Under the pieces are notes generated by a model. It saw nothing but the letters and a program-made list of their open reading frames with translations, searched no databases and was not told the origin of the DNA. Shown in pieces: positions 6,528 to 14,551 of a stretch of DNA of 33,217 bases. The stretch covers positions 1 through 33,217 of the forward strand of contig CATAMV010000082.1 of NCBI GenBank assembly GCA_949487855.1, given 5' to 3'. Position 1 is the stretch's first letter, and each line of letters starts with the position of its first letter. This DNA is from Bacteroidota bacterium (GTDB taxonomy: Bacteria; Bacteroidota; Bacteroidia; Flavobacteriales; Flavobacteriaceae). A program made the translations under genes and the position numbers.

Positions 6528-8732
6528 TTCACTCATAAATTTAATTCGAAAAACGCGTAAGTCATCGTCTTCATAGTCTCCATCAAATTCTTCAACTGCA
6601 GACTTAATATCGTCGTCATCGGACTCCATGAAATACTCATGTAACTCTTCTTGTTGCTCTTCATCGAAAAGCTCATCAATAGCGTATTGGATATTCACTT
6701 TTGTTCCAGAAAAAACAATGGTTTCCAACTGTTCTAAAAAAGCTGGGAACTCCATCCCCTTGGCATCAGCAATGTCTTGCAAAGGTAACTTTCTGTCAAT
6801 GTTTTGGATGATAAAGAGCTTTAAAGCAGAATTTGCTCCCGTGCTTTTAATAATTAAATCCTCAGGTCGAACAATGCCGTTCTCCTCAGTATATTTTGCA
6901 ATAAGATCTATAAAAGGCTTTCCGAATTTAGTTGCCTTGCCCTCTCCTACTCCGTGAATATTCTTGAGCTCTTCAATGGTAATCGGATACTTAATGAGCA
7001 TGTCGTTAATGGAGGATTCTTGAAATACGGCGTAGGGTGGTACTTCAAATTTATCTGCTACATCCTTTCGAAGTTGCATCAACATTTTTTGAAGTTTGGC
7101 GTCGAAATTTCCTGCTTTTACTGGTGTTGCAATTGGAATAGAAGTGTCGTAAATATGGTTTTCTGTCATCAGAAAACTGTGTGGTTTTTTAATAAATTCT
7201 TTTCCTTTTTTACTAATTTTAATAACCCCATAGGATTCTATTTCTTTTATCAGATATCCTGCAACCAATAGTTGTGTGAGCAACGCTTTCCAGTATGGTA
7301 GATCCTGGCTGCTTCCTATTCCGAATAGCGGATTTGAACGAATGCTGTGCGACACTAATATAGGAGTCTCAATACCGGCCATAGTGTGTATCAACTCTTT
7401 GATTTTGTATTGCTCATTCGTTTCTTTTACTAAGTTTAGCAACATGCCTACCTGCTGTTGGGCTTCTACCTTTGGTTTTGGGTTTCGGGTGTTATCGTCC
7501 ATTTCTGCTCCATCGCCATTAACTTCGTCAAATTCTTCCCCAAAATAATGAAGGATAAATTTCCGCCTCGACATAGATGTTTCAGCATAAGCAACCATTT
7601 CTTGAAGTAATGCATAACCCACCTCTTGTTCTGCTAGAGGCTTACCTGACATAAACTTTTCAAGTTTTTCAATGTCTTTATATGCATAAAAAGCCAAACA
7701 ATGCCCTTCGCCTCCGTCACGACCAGCACGGCCTGTTTCTTGGTAATAACTTTCAATACTTTTGGGGATATCGTGATGAATAACAAAACGAACATCGGGC
7801 TTGTCAATTCCCATTCCAAAAGCGATAGTTGCAACAATAACATCGCAATCTTCCTTCAAAAAACTGTCTTGATTAAATACACGCTGCTTGTTATCGAGTC
7901 CAGCATGATAAGGAAGCGCATTAACGCCATTAACTTGCAATACTTGCGCCAGTTCTTCAACGCGTTTTCTAGACAAGCAATAAACTATTCCGGATTTGCC
8001 CGAATTTTCCTTTACGAAAGAAATAATATCTCGGTCAACTTGTGCTGTTTTCGGACGTACTTCGTAATATAAGTTGGGTCTATTGAATGACGCCTTATAG
8101 GTTGTTGCATCCAACATATTAAGATTTTTCAAAATATCCTCCTGTACTTTTGGGGTTGCAGTAGCAGTGAGTCCAATAATGGGAATGTCATCTCCAATAC
8201 GAGTCACAATAGACTTTAAATTGCGGTATTCAGGCCTAAAATCATGTCCCCACTCCGAGATACAGTGCGCCTCATCAATAGCCATAAAACTAACAGAAAC
8301 GGTTCGTAAAAAAGCAACATTATCTTCTTTTGTAAGGGACTCTGGTGCAACGTATAGGAGTTTCGTAATCCCTGAAGTAATGTCGTCTTTTACAGTTTGG
8401 ACTTGTGTTTTACTTAAGGATGAGTTTAAAACATGTGCAACTCCATCTTTTTTTGAAATCCCTCGGATAGCGTCAACCTGGTTTTTCATTAGCGCAATTA
8501 GTGGCGAAACGACGATTGCCGTTCCGGGCTGAATCAGTGCTGGCAATTGATAACAAAGTGATTTTCCGCCACCTGTTGGCATAATCACAAAAGTATTTTC
8601 TTTGTTTAGCACACTTTTAATTACCGGCTCTTGCAGTCCTCTAAATTCGCTAAAACCAAAATATTTTTTTAAAGCAGTATTTATATTAAACTGCTCATCG
8701 ACTACATCTAGCTTCATGTTGGTTTTGTACAT
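6516..8732 (-). CDS. recQ: ATP-dependent DNA helicase RecQ lacking the zinc-site cysteines
   Basis: A 3'-5' helicase of recombination and replication-fork repair, 738 aa. Motifs in order: Q-motif/FRGLQEPVI (30-38), Walker A MPTGGGKS (51-58), DEAH (153-156) with CISEWGHDFRPEY, TATATP (189-194), and motif VI QETGRAGRDG (331-340). The RecQ C-terminal region keeps SRRKFILHYFGEEF (388-401), but the usual Cys before RRK is Ser and the CxxCxxC cluster is absent (GDGAEMDDNTRNPKPK instead), so no zinc site is expected. An HRDC domain (about 565-640), a helix-turn-helix-like segment (about 660-715) and an acidic tail follow. The ATG at 8730-8732 is used; a second Met at residue 6 is an alternative. It is divergent from kdsD. 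Confidence 0.95.
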   Translation of the reverse strand: MYKTNMKLDVVDEQFNINTALKKYFGFSEFRGLQEPVIKSVLNKENTFVIMPTGGGKSLCYQLPALIQPGTAIVVSPLIALMKNQVDAIRGISKKDGVAHVLNSSLSKTQVQTVKDDITSGITKLLYVAPESLTKEDNVAFLRTVSVSFMAIDEAHCISEWGHDFRPEYRNLKSIVTRIGDDIPIIGLTATATPKVQEDILKNLNMLDATTYKASFNRPNLYYEVRPKTAQVDRDIISFVKENSGKSGIVYCLSRKRVEELAQVLQVNGVNALPYHAGLDNKQRVFNQDSFLKEDCDVIVATIAFGMGIDKPDVRFVIHHDIPKSIESYYQETGRAGRDGGEGHCLAFYAYKDIEKLEKFMSGKPLAEQEVGYALLQEMVAYAETSMSRRKFILHYFGEEFDEVNGDGAEMDDNTRNPKPKVEAQQQVGMLLNLVKETNEQYKIKELIHTMAGIETPILVSHSIRSNPLFGIGSSQDLPYWKALLTQLLVAGYLIKEIESYGVIKISKKGKEFIKKPHSFLMTENHIYDTSIPIATPVKAGNFDAKLQKMLMQLRKDVADKFEVPPYAVFQESSINDMLIKYPITIEELKNIHGVGEGKATKFGKPFIDLIAKYTEENGIVRPEDLIIKSTGANSALKLFIIQNIDRKLPLQDIADAKGMEFPAFLEQLETIVFSGTKVNIQYAIDELFDEEQQEELHEYFMESDDDDIKSAVEEFDGDYEDDDLRVFRIKFMSEVAN

Positions 8733-8777
8733 TTGTAATCACAATATACGTCAAAACTGAATATTTATCAATAAAGT

Positions 8778-9743
8778 TTGAATAATTCTAGTTCTATATT
8801 ACGTACAGCTAAAACTGTAATAGCGCAACAAGCTACAGCCATTCAGGGATTGATCCCACAGCTAACTCCTGATTTTGAACAAGTTGTCAATTGGGTTCAA
8901 AAAAGTAACGGAAGATTGGTTATTACTGGCATTGGAAAAAGCGCTATTATTGGTATGAAAATAAGTGCTACGCTTAATTCAACTGGAACTAAAAGTATGT
9001 TTATGCACGCTGCAGATGCCATTCATGGCGACTTGGGCATGATAGATAATAACGACATTGTAATTTGTCTTTCTAAAAGTGGTACAACTCCAGAAATAAA
9101 AACCTTAGTTCCGCTACTAAAAAACAGAGGCAATAAGCTTGTAGGCATGACGGCAAATGCCGATTCATATTTAGCACAGCATTCCGATGCCTTATTACTC
9201 GTACATGTTCCTGCAGAAGCCGACCCTAACAATTTAGCGCCTACAACCAGTACCACCGCGCAACTTGTTTTAGGAGATGCCCTTGCTATTTGCCTAATCG
9301 AACTCAATGGTTTTAACCCTGAAGATTTTGCACGTTCACATCCTGGGGGCGCGCTTGGAAAGGCACTTTTTGTACAATTGTCACATTTATTACAAGAACA
9401 TAAAAAACCTGCCGTTCAACAAAACACGGCTATTGCTGAAGTCATTACGGAAATTTCAACAAAACTTGTTGGGGCAACTGCTGTGCTAGACAACGATAAA
9501 GTTGTAGGGGTAATAACTGATGGTGACCTTAGGCGAATGATGCAAAACAAACAAGACTATACCAAGCTTAAGGCAAAAGACGTTATGAGTAAAAGTCCTG
9601 TACTCCTCCAAGAAACTGTTTTGGCAAAGGAGGCTCTTACACTCATGCAGCAAAAAGAAATAAGTCAGATTATAGTTACCAAAAAAGATTCCTATATGGG
9701 AATAGTGCACATTCACGATATACTCAACGAAGGTATTTATTAG
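8778..9743 (+). CDS. kdsD: Arabinose-5-phosphate isomerase (KpsF/GutQ/KdsD family)
   Basis: Converts ribulose-5-phosphate to arabinose-5-phosphate, the first step toward Kdo for the LPS inner core. The 321-aa protein has a SIS sugar-isomerase domain (about 35-185: GRLVITGIGKSAIIG, HGDLGM, CLSKSGTTPE) and two CBS domains (about 205-321, with VGVITDGDLRRMM). The start is TTG: an in-frame TAA lies at 8772-8774 and the first internal ATG is not until residue 60. The gene ends 1 nt before tatC, so kdsD-tatC-lptB is read as one envelope operon. The isomerase assignment rests on domain order and the LPS context. Confidence 0.92.
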   Translation: MNNSSSILRTAKTVIAQQATAIQGLIPQLTPDFEQVVNWVQKSNGRLVITGIGKSAIIGMKISATLNSTGTKSMFMHAADAIHGDLGMIDNNDIVICLSKSGTTPEIKTLVPLLKNRGNKLVGMTANADSYLAQHSDALLLVHVPAEADPNNLAPTTSTTAQLVLGDALAICLIELNGFNPEDFARSHPGGALGKALFVQLSHLLQEHKKPAVQQNTAIAEVITEISTKLVGATAVLDNDKVVGVITDGDLRRMMQNKQDYTKLKAKDVMSKSPVLLQETVLAKEALTLMQQKEISQIIVTKKDSYMGIVHIHDILNEGIY

Positions 9744-9744
9744 G

Positions 9745-10566
9745 ATGGAAGAAAAAAGTATGTCTTTTTTAGAACACCTAGAGGATCTGCGCTGGCACCT
9801 GATTAGAAGTATTTTAGCAATTGTCATTGCGGGCGGGTTGGCGTTTATTGCCAAAGATTTCATTTTTGATTATTTGCTTTTTGGTCCTAAAAAACAGGAT
9901 TTTGTTACCTATAAGTGGCTATGTAGTGCCGCACAGGCTCTTGGTTTTAATGAAGGTTTTTGCCTTGATGAATTGCCTTTCAGGGTTCAAAGCCGAACGG
10001 TTGCTGGGCAATTCTCAGCTCATATTTGGACGTCAATTACAGCAGGGTTTATTGTTGCCTTTCCATATGTAATTTACCAATTGTGGTTGTTTATTAGTCC
10101 TGGACTTTTAAAAAGCGAACGCCGTCAAGCACGTGGCTTTATATTCATGTCTTCTTTTTTGTTCTTTTTGGGCGTTATGTTTGGGTACTTTATCATCACG
10201 CCTCTTTCGCTGCGCTTTTTGGGAACCTATAGTGTTAGTGTAGAAATTTTCAATGATTTTGATTTAAGTAGCTACACCGCACTTGTTAGAGCGTCTGTGC
10301 TGTCTGCGGGATTTATTTTTGAGCTTCCCATTTTGGTTTATTTTTTAACTAAAATTGGACTCATTACACCAGAACTTATGCGGAAATACCGCAAAATATC
10401 GTTGGTACTCGTACTAACACTTTCGGCCATTATTACACCACCCGATATTGCCAGTCAGATCGTTGTAGCAATTCCGATTATGATTTTATACGAAGTGAGT
10501 ATCTTTATTTCAAAATACGTTACGAGAAAAAGTAACGAAACACCAAAAACCCCCACTGCACAATAA
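9745..10566 (+). CDS. tatC: Sec-independent protein translocase subunit TatC
   Basis: Multispanning receptor of the twin-arginine pathway that exports folded proteins across the inner membrane. The 273-aa protein carries the N-terminal signature [12 protein letters not shown] (8-19), where the family has an EHLxELR box, and six predicted membrane helices, with [11 protein letters not shown] near the fifth. A loop of about 50 residues after the first helix (about 45-95, containing two Cys) is longer than in E. coli TatC. No tatA or tatB gene is in the window. The start lies 1 nt after kdsD and the TAA stop shares one base with the lptB ATG, so translation is probably coupled. Confidence 0.96.
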   Translation: MEEKSMSFLEHLEDLRWHLIRSILAIVIAGGLAFIAKDFIFDYLLFGPKKQDFVTYKWLCSAAQALGFNEGFCLDELPFRVQSRTVAGQFSAHIWTSITAGFIVAFPYVIYQLWLFISPGLLKSERRQARGFIFMSSFLFFLGVMFGYFIITPLSLRFLGTYSVSVEIFNDFDLSSYTALVRASVLSAGFIFELPILVYFLTKIGLITPELMRKYRKISLVLVLTLSAIITPPDIASQIVVAIPIMILYEVSIFISKYVTRKSNETPKTPTAQ

Positions 10567-11306
10567 TGAAATTACACGCAAAAAATATAACCAAAACATA
10601 CAAAGGACGTAAAGTTGTAAACGAAGTATCTGTTACTGTTGAGCAAGGTGAAATTGTAGGATTGTTGGGGCCAAATGGAGCAGGAAAAACCACATCGTTT
10701 TACATGATTGTTGGTCTAATTAAGCCCCTTACAGGACATATTTTTTTGGACGATACCGACATCACCCGATTCCCTATGTACAAACGTGCGCAAAATGGAA
10801 TTGGATATTTAGCACAAGAAGCCTCCGTATTTCGAAAGCTAACCGTAGAGCAAAACATAAAAAGCGTGTTGGAACTCACCAATTTGTCAGCTTCAGAGCA
10901 ACATAAAAAAACCGAAGCACTATTGGAAGAATTTGGATTAACACATATTCGTAAAAGCCGTGGAGATTTACTATCTGGAGGAGAACGACGACGTACCGAA
11001 ATTGCGCGCGCCTTAGCCACAGATCCTAAATTTGTACTATTGGATGAGCCTTTTGCTGGAGTTGACCCAGTTGCCGTTGAAGATATTCAGAAAATTGTAG
11101 CGCATCTCAAAAAGCGAAATATCGGTATTTTAATAACCGATCATAACGTACAAGAAACACTCGCCATCACCGACCGTACATACTTAATGTTTGAAGGTAA
11201 AATTCTAAAAGCAGGCAAACCAAAAGAACTTGCTGAAGATGAAATGGTACGAAAAGTATATTTAGGTCAAAATTTTGAGCTTAGAACTAAGAAACTTAGC
11301 CATTAA
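10566..11306 (+). CDS. lptB: LPS export ABC transporter ATPase LptB
   Basis: Cytoplasmic ATPase of the LptB2FGC complex that extracts LPS from the inner membrane and drives it to the outer membrane. The 246 aa contain Walker A GPNGAGKT (35-42), signature [16 protein letters not shown] (135-150), Walker [14 protein letters not shown] with E161, and H-loop His193 (ITDHNVQE). The GERRR signature and the FELRTKK-type end are typical of LptB rather than other ABC ATPases. The gene overlaps tatC by one base and converges on pssA with an 11-bp overlap at the 3' ends. lptF, lptG and lptC are not in the window. Confidence 0.95.
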   Translation: MKLHAKNITKTYKGRKVVNEVSVTVEQGEIVGLLGPNGAGKTTSFYMIVGLIKPLTGHIFLDDTDITRFPMYKRAQNGIGYLAQEASVFRKLTVEQNIKSVLELTNLSASEQHKKTEALLEEFGLTHIRKSRGDLLSGGERRRTEIARALATDPKFVLLDEPFAGVDPVAVEDIQKIVAHLKKRNIGILITDHNVQETLAITDRTYLMFEGKILKAGKPKELAEDEMVRKVYLGQNFELRTKKLSH

Positions 11307-11964
11307 ATTTCATGTAAATCGCCCCTAAAAAAGCATAAGCCAACACCACAAAAGACAAGGCTTCCGACCTAAACCAAAGCAGTGCAGGCGTAGCAACAAG
11401 TGCAAAAACCACTGCAAACATCGTTGGCTTTCCATCTACGAATTTTTGACTTGGTAACATCAATTTAGACACCATCAAAAAAGCAAATAAAACAACCACA
11501 GCAAAAACCGCTAAATAGGGCAAATCTAAAGGGATAAATGGAATTCCCACCACAAAAAGTGTAAAAGCAGGTGTTGGCAATCCTTCAAAATCCAATTGAG
11601 AAGAAGATGTTATGTTAAAGCGACCTAACCTGTAAACTGCTGCTAATGTCACTAAAAAACCCAAAAGCGATAAGGGCACCAAATCATAGGGCAAGCATTC
11701 ATAGAGATATTTGTACATAATAAACCCGGGGACAACTCCGAAGGAAATGACATCACAAAGTGAATCTAATTGCTTGCCAATTTCAGAAGTAACTTTTAAT
11801 GCGCGTGCAACCATACCATCAATACTGTCAAAAAACACACCTACCAACACCCAAATAAGTGTCATATATGCGTTGCCTTCTACAACGGAAATAAGCGCCA
11901 AGCAACCCGAAAATCCGTTGAGTAGCGTAAGTATATTCGGAATTGATTTCATTATTTTCGTCAT
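11296..11964 (-). CDS. pssA: CDP-diacylglycerol-serine O-phosphatidyltransferase
   Basis: Membrane enzyme joining CDP-diacylglycerol and L-serine to phosphatidylserine, the precursor of phosphatidylethanolamine. The 222-aa protein has the CDP-alcohol phosphotransferase signature D46..D49-G50..A53-R54...G63...D67...D71 ([14 protein letters not shown] then [10 protein letters not shown]) and several membrane helices. It starts at ATG 11962-11964; Met5 is an equally plausible start. It is divergent from lnt and its 3' end overlaps lptB by 11 bp. Assignment to PS synthase rather than another CDP-alcohol transferase follows from [16 protein letters not shown] and [10 protein letters not shown], and is fairly secure. 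Confidence 0.93.
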   Translation of the reverse strand: MTKIMKSIPNILTLLNGFSGCLALISVVEGNAYMTLIWVLVGVFFDSIDGMVARALKVTSEIGKQLDSLCDVISFGVVPGFIMYKYLYECLPYDLVPLSLLGFLVTLAAVYRLGRFNITSSSQLDFEGLPTPAFTLFVVGIPFIPLDLPYLAVFAVVVLFAFLMVSKLMLPSQKFVDGKPTMFAVVFALVATPALLWFRSEALSFVVLAYAFLGAIYMKFNG

Positions 11965-11986
11965 AAAAGTTTTGGTTAAGCATACA

Positions 11987-12013
11987 CAAACTTATACAAT
12001 AATTGTAATTTCG
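11987..12013. promoter_or_regulatory. Divergent -7 elements for pssA and lnt
   Basis: Minus strand: TAAGTTTG (11994 down to 11987) fully matches TAnnTTTG and lies 22 nt upstream of the pssA ATG; the nearest TTG is 27 nt away, too far. Plus strand: TAATTTCG (12006-12013) ends just 4 nt before the lnt ATG, which would make that mRNA leaderless or nearly so. No TTG sits at proper spacing for lnt. The whole divergent gap is 53 nt. Confidence 0.4.
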
Positions 12014-12017
12014 CCTC

Positions 12018-13577
12018 ATGCCAAAGAAAAGTTTTGCAGCCCTATTGTTTGGAGTTCTATTGGGATTTTCATGGCCTACTTGGGGTTTTGCTCCGTTACT
12101 TTTTATTGCATTTGTTCCGTTATTGTGGTTAATCCAATCGAGTAAATCAAGTTCTTTTTGGATATTTTTCGGAAATATTTATGTGGGATTTTTTGTTTGG
12201 AATGCGATAACAACATGGTGGTTGTGGAATTCCACAATTTTTGGAATGTTTTTCGCCATGACTGTCAATACTCTACTTATGACAGTTATTATAGTCTTGT
12301 GGCGGCGTGTTGACCGAAAACTTGGGCAAAAAGCGGGGTTTGTATTTTTACCTTTTGTGTGGATTTGCTTTGAAAAAATGCATTTGGTCTGGGACTTTTC
12401 TTGGCCTTGGCTAAACCTTGGAAACGGGTTTGCTTCGAATCCCAACTGGATACAATGGTACGAATACACAGGTAGTTTTGGTGGCACTCTTTGGATTTGG
12501 GTAGTCAATATTTCGGTGTATTTCGCCATTAAAAAATACAGCGTCACTAAAAAGGCATTCCATTTTTTAAAACCAGCCCTACTTGTTGGTGTACCACTAA
12601 TTTGTTCTTATGTTATTTTACATCAATTTGAAGCAGAGGAAAGCAATAGCCTAACGGTTACAGTTGTGCAACCAAATATTGACCCGTATAAAGAAAAATA
12701 TGATCTTACGCATGAGGAACTTTACAGCGCGCTAATCGAACAGATAACACCCGAACTAAGCAAAAACCCCAAACTCATTGTGACGCCAGAAACCTATTTC
12801 TCTGAGGGTGCAGGTGAGCATTTATCCAAATTTGAGCAAAGCAACTTATACCGTGAATTGCTTGCATTTTCTTCAAAACATGACACGCAATTTTTGCAGG
12901 GCATCCAATTTTACAATACATATACAATTCAAAACAAATCCAAATCTGCCAATGATTTACGTAACGGCACTTGGGCAGATTTTTACAACAGCGCTTTTTT
13001 AACAGACAGTACTGGCGTACATGTATATCATAAATCAAAACTTGTGGTGGGTGTAGAAACCCTACCCTACCGCACCATTATTGAACCAGTTCTAGGAAAC
13101 GTAATGCTGGATTTTGGAGGTACAATTTACGTACGAGCAACGCAAGATAATCGTGAAGCATTTCCGCTGTATGGTGGTGTAAAAGTTGGTCCCATTATAT
13201 GTTACGAATCCGTGTATGGAGAATTTGTAACTGAGTATGTCCGTGAAGGGGCGCGTGTATTAGCCATTATGACAAACGATGCGTGGTGGGGCAATTCACC
13301 AGGACACAAACAGCATCTTGCATATGCTCGGCTGCGTGCTATCGAAACGCGAAGGCCAATCGTGAGAGCGGCAAATACTGGTATTTCGGGTTTTATTACG
13401 CCACTCGGAGAAGTAACATCTCAACTTAAATATGAAACCAAAGGAGTGCTTACCAAAAACATCTTTCCGCAATCAAAAAACACTATTTATGTGCAATATG
13501 GAGACTACATTTTCCGTCTTGGTGCGTTTTTATCTGCTTTTCTTTTCCTTTTCACATTTGCGCGCAAGAAAAATTGA
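12018..13577 (+). CDS. lnt: Apolipoprotein N-acyltransferase
   Basis: Adds the third acyl chain to the N-terminal Cys of lipoproteins at the periplasmic face of the inner membrane. The 519-aa protein has about six N-terminal membrane helices (10-205), a carbon-nitrogen hydrolase domain (about 212-480) and a C-terminal helix (about 498-514). The catalytic triad is visible: E258 in VTPETYF, K339 in YHKSKLV, and C395 in GPIICYES. Further family marks are TNDAWWG (419-425) and RAANTGISGFI (450-460). It follows a divergent 53-nt gap with pssA. At least two lipoprotein candidates in the window (the DUF1573 protein and MsrA) would be substrates. Confidence 0.95.
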   Translation: MPKKSFAALLFGVLLGFSWPTWGFAPLLFIAFVPLLWLIQSSKSSSFWIFFGNIYVGFFVWNAITTWWLWNSTIFGMFFAMTVNTLLMTVIIVLWRRVDRKLGQKAGFVFLPFVWICFEKMHLVWDFSWPWLNLGNGFASNPNWIQWYEYTGSFGGTLWIWVVNISVYFAIKKYSVTKKAFHFLKPALLVGVPLICSYVILHQFEAEESNSLTVTVVQPNIDPYKEKYDLTHEELYSALIEQITPELSKNPKLIVTPETYFSEGAGEHLSKFEQSNLYRELLAFSSKHDTQFLQGIQFYNTYTIQNKSKSANDLRNGTWADFYNSAFLTDSTGVHVYHKSKLVVGVETLPYRTIIEPVLGNVMLDFGGTIYVRATQDNREAFPLYGGVKVGPIICYESVYGEFVTEYVREGARVLAIMTNDAWWGNSPGHKQHLAYARLRAIETRRPIVRAANTGISGFITPLGEVTSQLKYETKGVLTKNIFPQSKNTIYVQYGDYIFRLGAFLSAFLFLFTFARKKN

Positions 13578-13614
13578 AACTTTTGAAAATGAGTAATTTA
13601 GCTATTAAAAGTTT

Positions 13615-13643
13615 TTGCACATCGTTTAAGTTATGTACTTTTG
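13615..13643 (+). promoter_or_regulatory. Promoter of the cobalamin adenosyltransferase gene
   Basis: TTG (13615-13617), 18 nt, TACTTTTG (13636-13643): full consensus match, 19 nt before the ATG at 13663. Just upstream, an AT-rich inverted repeat (13577-13584 with 13607-13614, 22-nt loop) might be a weak terminator of lnt. Confidence 0.7.
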
Positions 13644-13662
13644 AAAAGCTAAATTTCTTGCT

Positions 13663-14208
13663 ATGAAAATTTACACCAAAACAGGAGACGAGGGAAACAC
13701 CTCGCTCATTGGGGGCTACAGAGTTTCTAAAAGTGACTTACGTATTGAGTCCTACGGTACAGTCGATGAATTAAATTCTTGGTTAGGACTTGTTGCTGAA
13801 TACGTTCCCAAAGATCGCATTGCTGAAATTCAACGTGTTCAACACCAACTTTTCTCAGTCGGTGCACAACTTGCAAGTAAGTCTAGCGAACAAAAACGAC
13901 CGTTTTCGCCAATTGCCGAACAAGATATCAGTGAACTGGAAAACTACATTGACTACTATGAGGAATTGCTTCCCAAAATGACGCATTTCATCCTTCCTGG
14001 TGGTTCAAAGGCTTCCGCACAAACACATATTGCGCGTTGCGTGTGTCGTAGAGCCGAGCGAATTGTAGTTCAACTAAGCCGAGTAGATTTTGTTGACAAA
14101 ACTCTTTTAGTCTATCTCAACAGGTTATCAGACTATTTATTTTGCCTTGCAAGAGCCTTTACTTTTTGGGAAAAAAAGGATGAAATCAAGTGGATTCCAA
14201 ATGCATGA
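13663..14208 (+). CDS. Cob(I)yrinic acid a,c-diamide adenosyltransferase, PduO type
   Basis: Transfers the adenosyl group of ATP to cob(I)alamin to make coenzyme B12. The 181-aa protein has the PduO ATP-binding N-terminus KIYTKTGDEGNTSLIGG (2-18), YGTVDELNSWLG (31-42), the R-rich helix RCVCRRAERIV (125-135) and NRLSDYLFCLAR (153-164). No other B12 gene is in the window, which fits a salvage role for B12-dependent enzymes elsewhere; that is inference. It has its own promoter. A separate promoter precedes the next gene, so it may be a single-gene unit. Confidence 0.93.
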   Translation: MKIYTKTGDEGNTSLIGGYRVSKSDLRIESYGTVDELNSWLGLVAEYVPKDRIAEIQRVQHQLFSVGAQLASKSSEQKRPFSPIAEQDISELENYIDYYEELLPKMTHFILPGGSKASAQTHIARCVCRRAERIVVQLSRVDFVDKTLLVYLNRLSDYLFCLARAFTFWEKKDEIKWIPNA

Positions 14209-14216
14209 TTTTTTGC

Positions 14217-14246
14217 TTGCACAATTGCGATAAAAAATTATTTTTG
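14217..14246 (+). promoter_or_regulatory. Promoter of the DUF2795 gene
   Basis: TTG (14217-14219), 19 nt, TATTTTTG (14239-14246): full match, 22 nt before the ATG at 14269. It is bracketed by the short inverted repeat CTTGCA (14216-14221) and TGCAAG (14245-14250), whose meaning is unknown. Confidence 0.65.
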
Positions 14247-14268
14247 CAAGACTAAAAAACGAAACTTT

Positions 14269-14493
14269 ATGTACTGGACATTAGAACTTGCATCTTATTT
14301 GAGTGACGCCCCTTGGCCAGCAAATAAAGATGAGCTCATTGATTATGCTATTCGGACCGGAGCACCACTTGAAGTGGTTGAAAATCTTCAAGCTATTGAA
14401 GACGAAGGAGGTGAAATTTACGAAGTCATTCAAGAAATTTGGCCAGATTACCCCACAGACGAAGATTATCTGTGGAACGAAGACGAATACTAG
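14269..14493 (+). CDS. DUF2795 domain protein
   Basis: A 74-aa acidic protein of unknown function. The core LASYLSDAPWPANKDELIDYAIRTGAP VEVVENLQ-type pattern (here residues 7-41, ending PLEVVENLQ) matches the DUF2795 fold, and a strongly acidic tail (YPTDEDYLWNEDEY) ends the protein. It has no signal peptide or membrane segment. It sits 58 nt upstream of secA with its own promoter, a neighbour relation that I recall as common in Flavobacteriaceae. A link to Sec export is possible but not shown by the sequence. Confidence 0.8.
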   Translation: MYWTLELASYLSDAPWPANKDELIDYAIRTGAPLEVVENLQAIEDEGGEIYEVIQEIWPDYPTDEDYLWNEDEY

Positions 14494-14500
14494 TATTTCG

Positions 14501-14532
14501 TTGTTTTGATAGCCGTTTTTTCCTTACTTTTG
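14501..14532 (+). promoter_or_regulatory. Promoter of secA
   Basis: TTG (14501-14503), 21 nt, TACTTTTG (14525-14532): full match, 19 nt before the ATG at 14552. A second TTG at 14506-14508 would give a 16-nt spacing. Confidence 0.65.
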
Positions 14533-14551
14533 GATTCCTAGATTCTTCCCT

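Noticed and set aside
8728-8735. TACATTTG on the plus strand as the kdsD promoter
   Set aside because: The -7 element matches but no TTG lies at 16-24 nt upstream, and it overlaps the recQ start; left unassigned.
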